Below, in pieces: positions 5,304 to 6,187 of a DNA stretch of 6,187 bases. How positions within the stretch are numbered: position 1 is the first letter of the stretch; each line of letters begins with the position of its first letter. The notes under the pieces are model-generated. The model was not told the DNA's origin, did not search any database, and saw only the letters and a program-made list of their open reading frames with translations. The stretch spans positions 1 to 6,187 of the forward strand of contig JACCVS010000317.1 in the NCBI GenBank assembly GCA_013698055.1, given 5' to 3'. The stretch is from Acidobacteriota bacterium (GTDB lineage Bacteria; Acidobacteriota; Blastocatellia; Pyrinomonadales; Pyrinomonadaceae). Position numbers and translations under genes: made by a program.

Positions 5304-6187
5304 ATGCTCGTACAAAATCCGACACCGTCTCGCAAGCCCACAATCGCAGTCTGCGTCGTCATTCTGCTCGCATTGATGCTCTCCAGCGCCGTGCCGCGCT
5401 CCTTCGCACAAGGGGCAGCCGCCAACCAGGACGAGCGCCAGCGCGCGCTGCAACTCTATGACCAGAACAAGTTCGCCGACGCGGTTCCAATATTGGAGAA
5501 ACTGGTCAAAGCTAACCCCGATGACGTTGTTCTTCTGGAGCGCTTAGGTTGGGCGACGTTGGTTGTCGCAGGCTCGATCAAAGATCCGCAGGAACGCAAG
5601 AAAGGGCGTGACCGCGCCCGAACTTATCTTCTTCGCGCCAAAGAGTTGGGCAACGATAGCGAACTGTTGCGCACCGGACTCGAAAATCTTGCAGGCTCTG
5701 ACCCAGCCGAGATTGCTTTCTCAAGTAACAAGGAAGCCGACCGAGCCATGCGCGAAGGCGAAGAAGCGCACACAAAGGGCAATCTGGATAAAGCCATCGT
5801 TGCTTACCAGCGTGCGCTGCAACTCGACCCCAAGCTCTACTTTGCCGCGTTGTTCATAGGCGATATGTATTTCAAGAAGGGTTATCAGGCGAATGACCCA
5901 CGCCTTAAGAAAGAGCAAATGGACAAAGCGGGCGAGTGGTTTGCGCGAGCAATTGCGATTGATGAGAATATAGAGACTGCTCATCGTTACTGGGGCGATG
6001 CGCTGATGAATCTCGGCAACCAGGAGGAGGCGAAAGCGAAGTTTGTTGGCGCGATCATCGCCGATCCCGGCAATCAGAAAGGTTATATGGGGCTCTCCCA
6101 ATGGGGACAGCGCAATCAAACCGGCATGGCACACCCGAAAATAGAGATTCCGGTCAAGCTATCGCTCTCTGGAGACAAAAAACTGGA
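5304..6187 (+). CDS. Exported tetratricopeptide-repeat protein (partial)
   Basis: The frame is open from ATG 5304 to the window end (294 codons) and no stop is reached. The N-terminus is a Sec signal peptide: basic residues 'SRK' (9-11), a hydrophobic core at about 13-30 and a likely signal peptidase I site after Ala35 ('SFA-Q'). TPR-like helix pairs follow. One is at about 44-75 ('ALQLYDQNKFADAVPILEKL', then 'ANPDD'). Another is at about 145-178 ('EEAHTKGNLDKAIVAYQRAL', then 'LDPK'). A third is at 206-240 and a fourth at 240-257. The tail 'KIEIPVKLSLSGDKKL' begins a different region. Such proteins are usually scaffolds in the periplasm or at the cell surface; no partner can be named. The ribosome site AAGGA (5291-5295) lies 8 bases before ATG and supports the start. 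A sigma-70-type promoter at 5215-5243 indicates its own transcription unit. Confidence 0.88.
   Translation, partial: MLVQNPTPSRKPTIAVCVVILLALMLSSAVPRSFAQGAAANQDERQRALQLYDQNKFADAVPILEKLVKANPDDVVLLERLGWATLVVAGSIKDPQERKKGRDRARTYLLRAKELGNDSELLRTGLENLAGSDPAEIAFSSNKEADRAMREGEEAHTKGNLDKAIVAYQRALQLDPKLYFAALFIGDMYFKKGYQANDPRLKKEQMDKAGEWFARAIAIDENIETAHRYWGDALMNLGNQEEAKAKFVGAIIADPGNQKGYMGLSQWGQRNQTGMAHPKIEIPVKLSLSGDKKL

Noticed and set aside
5158..5461. Small open frames across the start of the TPR gene
   Set aside because: The frame from ATG 5304 has a signal peptide, TPR motifs, a ribosome site and a promoter; the others have none of these.

Overview
The window looks like a piece of a bacterial chromosome of medium-high GC. 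Its mix of genes and its hairpin-forming intergenic repeats would fit an Acidobacteriota-type soil bacterium (Blastocatellia-like). That assignment is an inference from style; no marker gene is present to prove it. It holds seven genes, two of them cut by the window edges, and no tRNA, rRNA, CRISPR array or transposase.

Left edge (1-1266): a minus-strand pair reads leftward. A TetR/AcrR-type repressor (77-814) is followed, with a 4-bp ATGA overlap, by the first 26 codons of an exported, probably lipid-anchored protein (1-80). That layout is typical of a repressor leading an RND efflux operon, where the second gene is the periplasmic adaptor. The repressor has a promoter-like sequence overlapped by a 16-bp palindrome, so autorepression is likely. 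A 450-bp gap follows. It contains a heptamer-built palindromic repeat and the leader of the next operon.

Middle (1267-3246): three plus-strand genes encode small membrane-associated proteins resembling the enterobacterial ElaB/YqjD - YqjE - YqjK set. They are a glycine-zipper tail-anchored protein, a two-helix holin-like YqjE/PF07332 protein, and a longer one-helix protein with a disordered tail. The last two overlap by 16 bp. A long hairpin followed by five T lies between the first and second genes and may act as an attenuator. A 15-bp perfect terminator hairpin closes the unit.

Right part (3282-5183): a lipid/diacylglycerol-kinase-family gene is followed by a CpdA-like metallophosphoesterase. 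A second copy of the same kind of repeat supplies the last eight codons of the kinase and ends just before the ribosome binding site of the phosphoesterase.

Right edge (5215-6187): a good sigma-70-type promoter drives a secreted tetratricopeptide-repeat protein that runs off the window.

The most notable non-gene signal is a set of three palindromic elements (910-1000, 1691-1768, 4239-4301). All are made of degenerate 7-bp units. In two of them the arms can pair in alternative registers that differ by exactly 21 bp (three heptamers).
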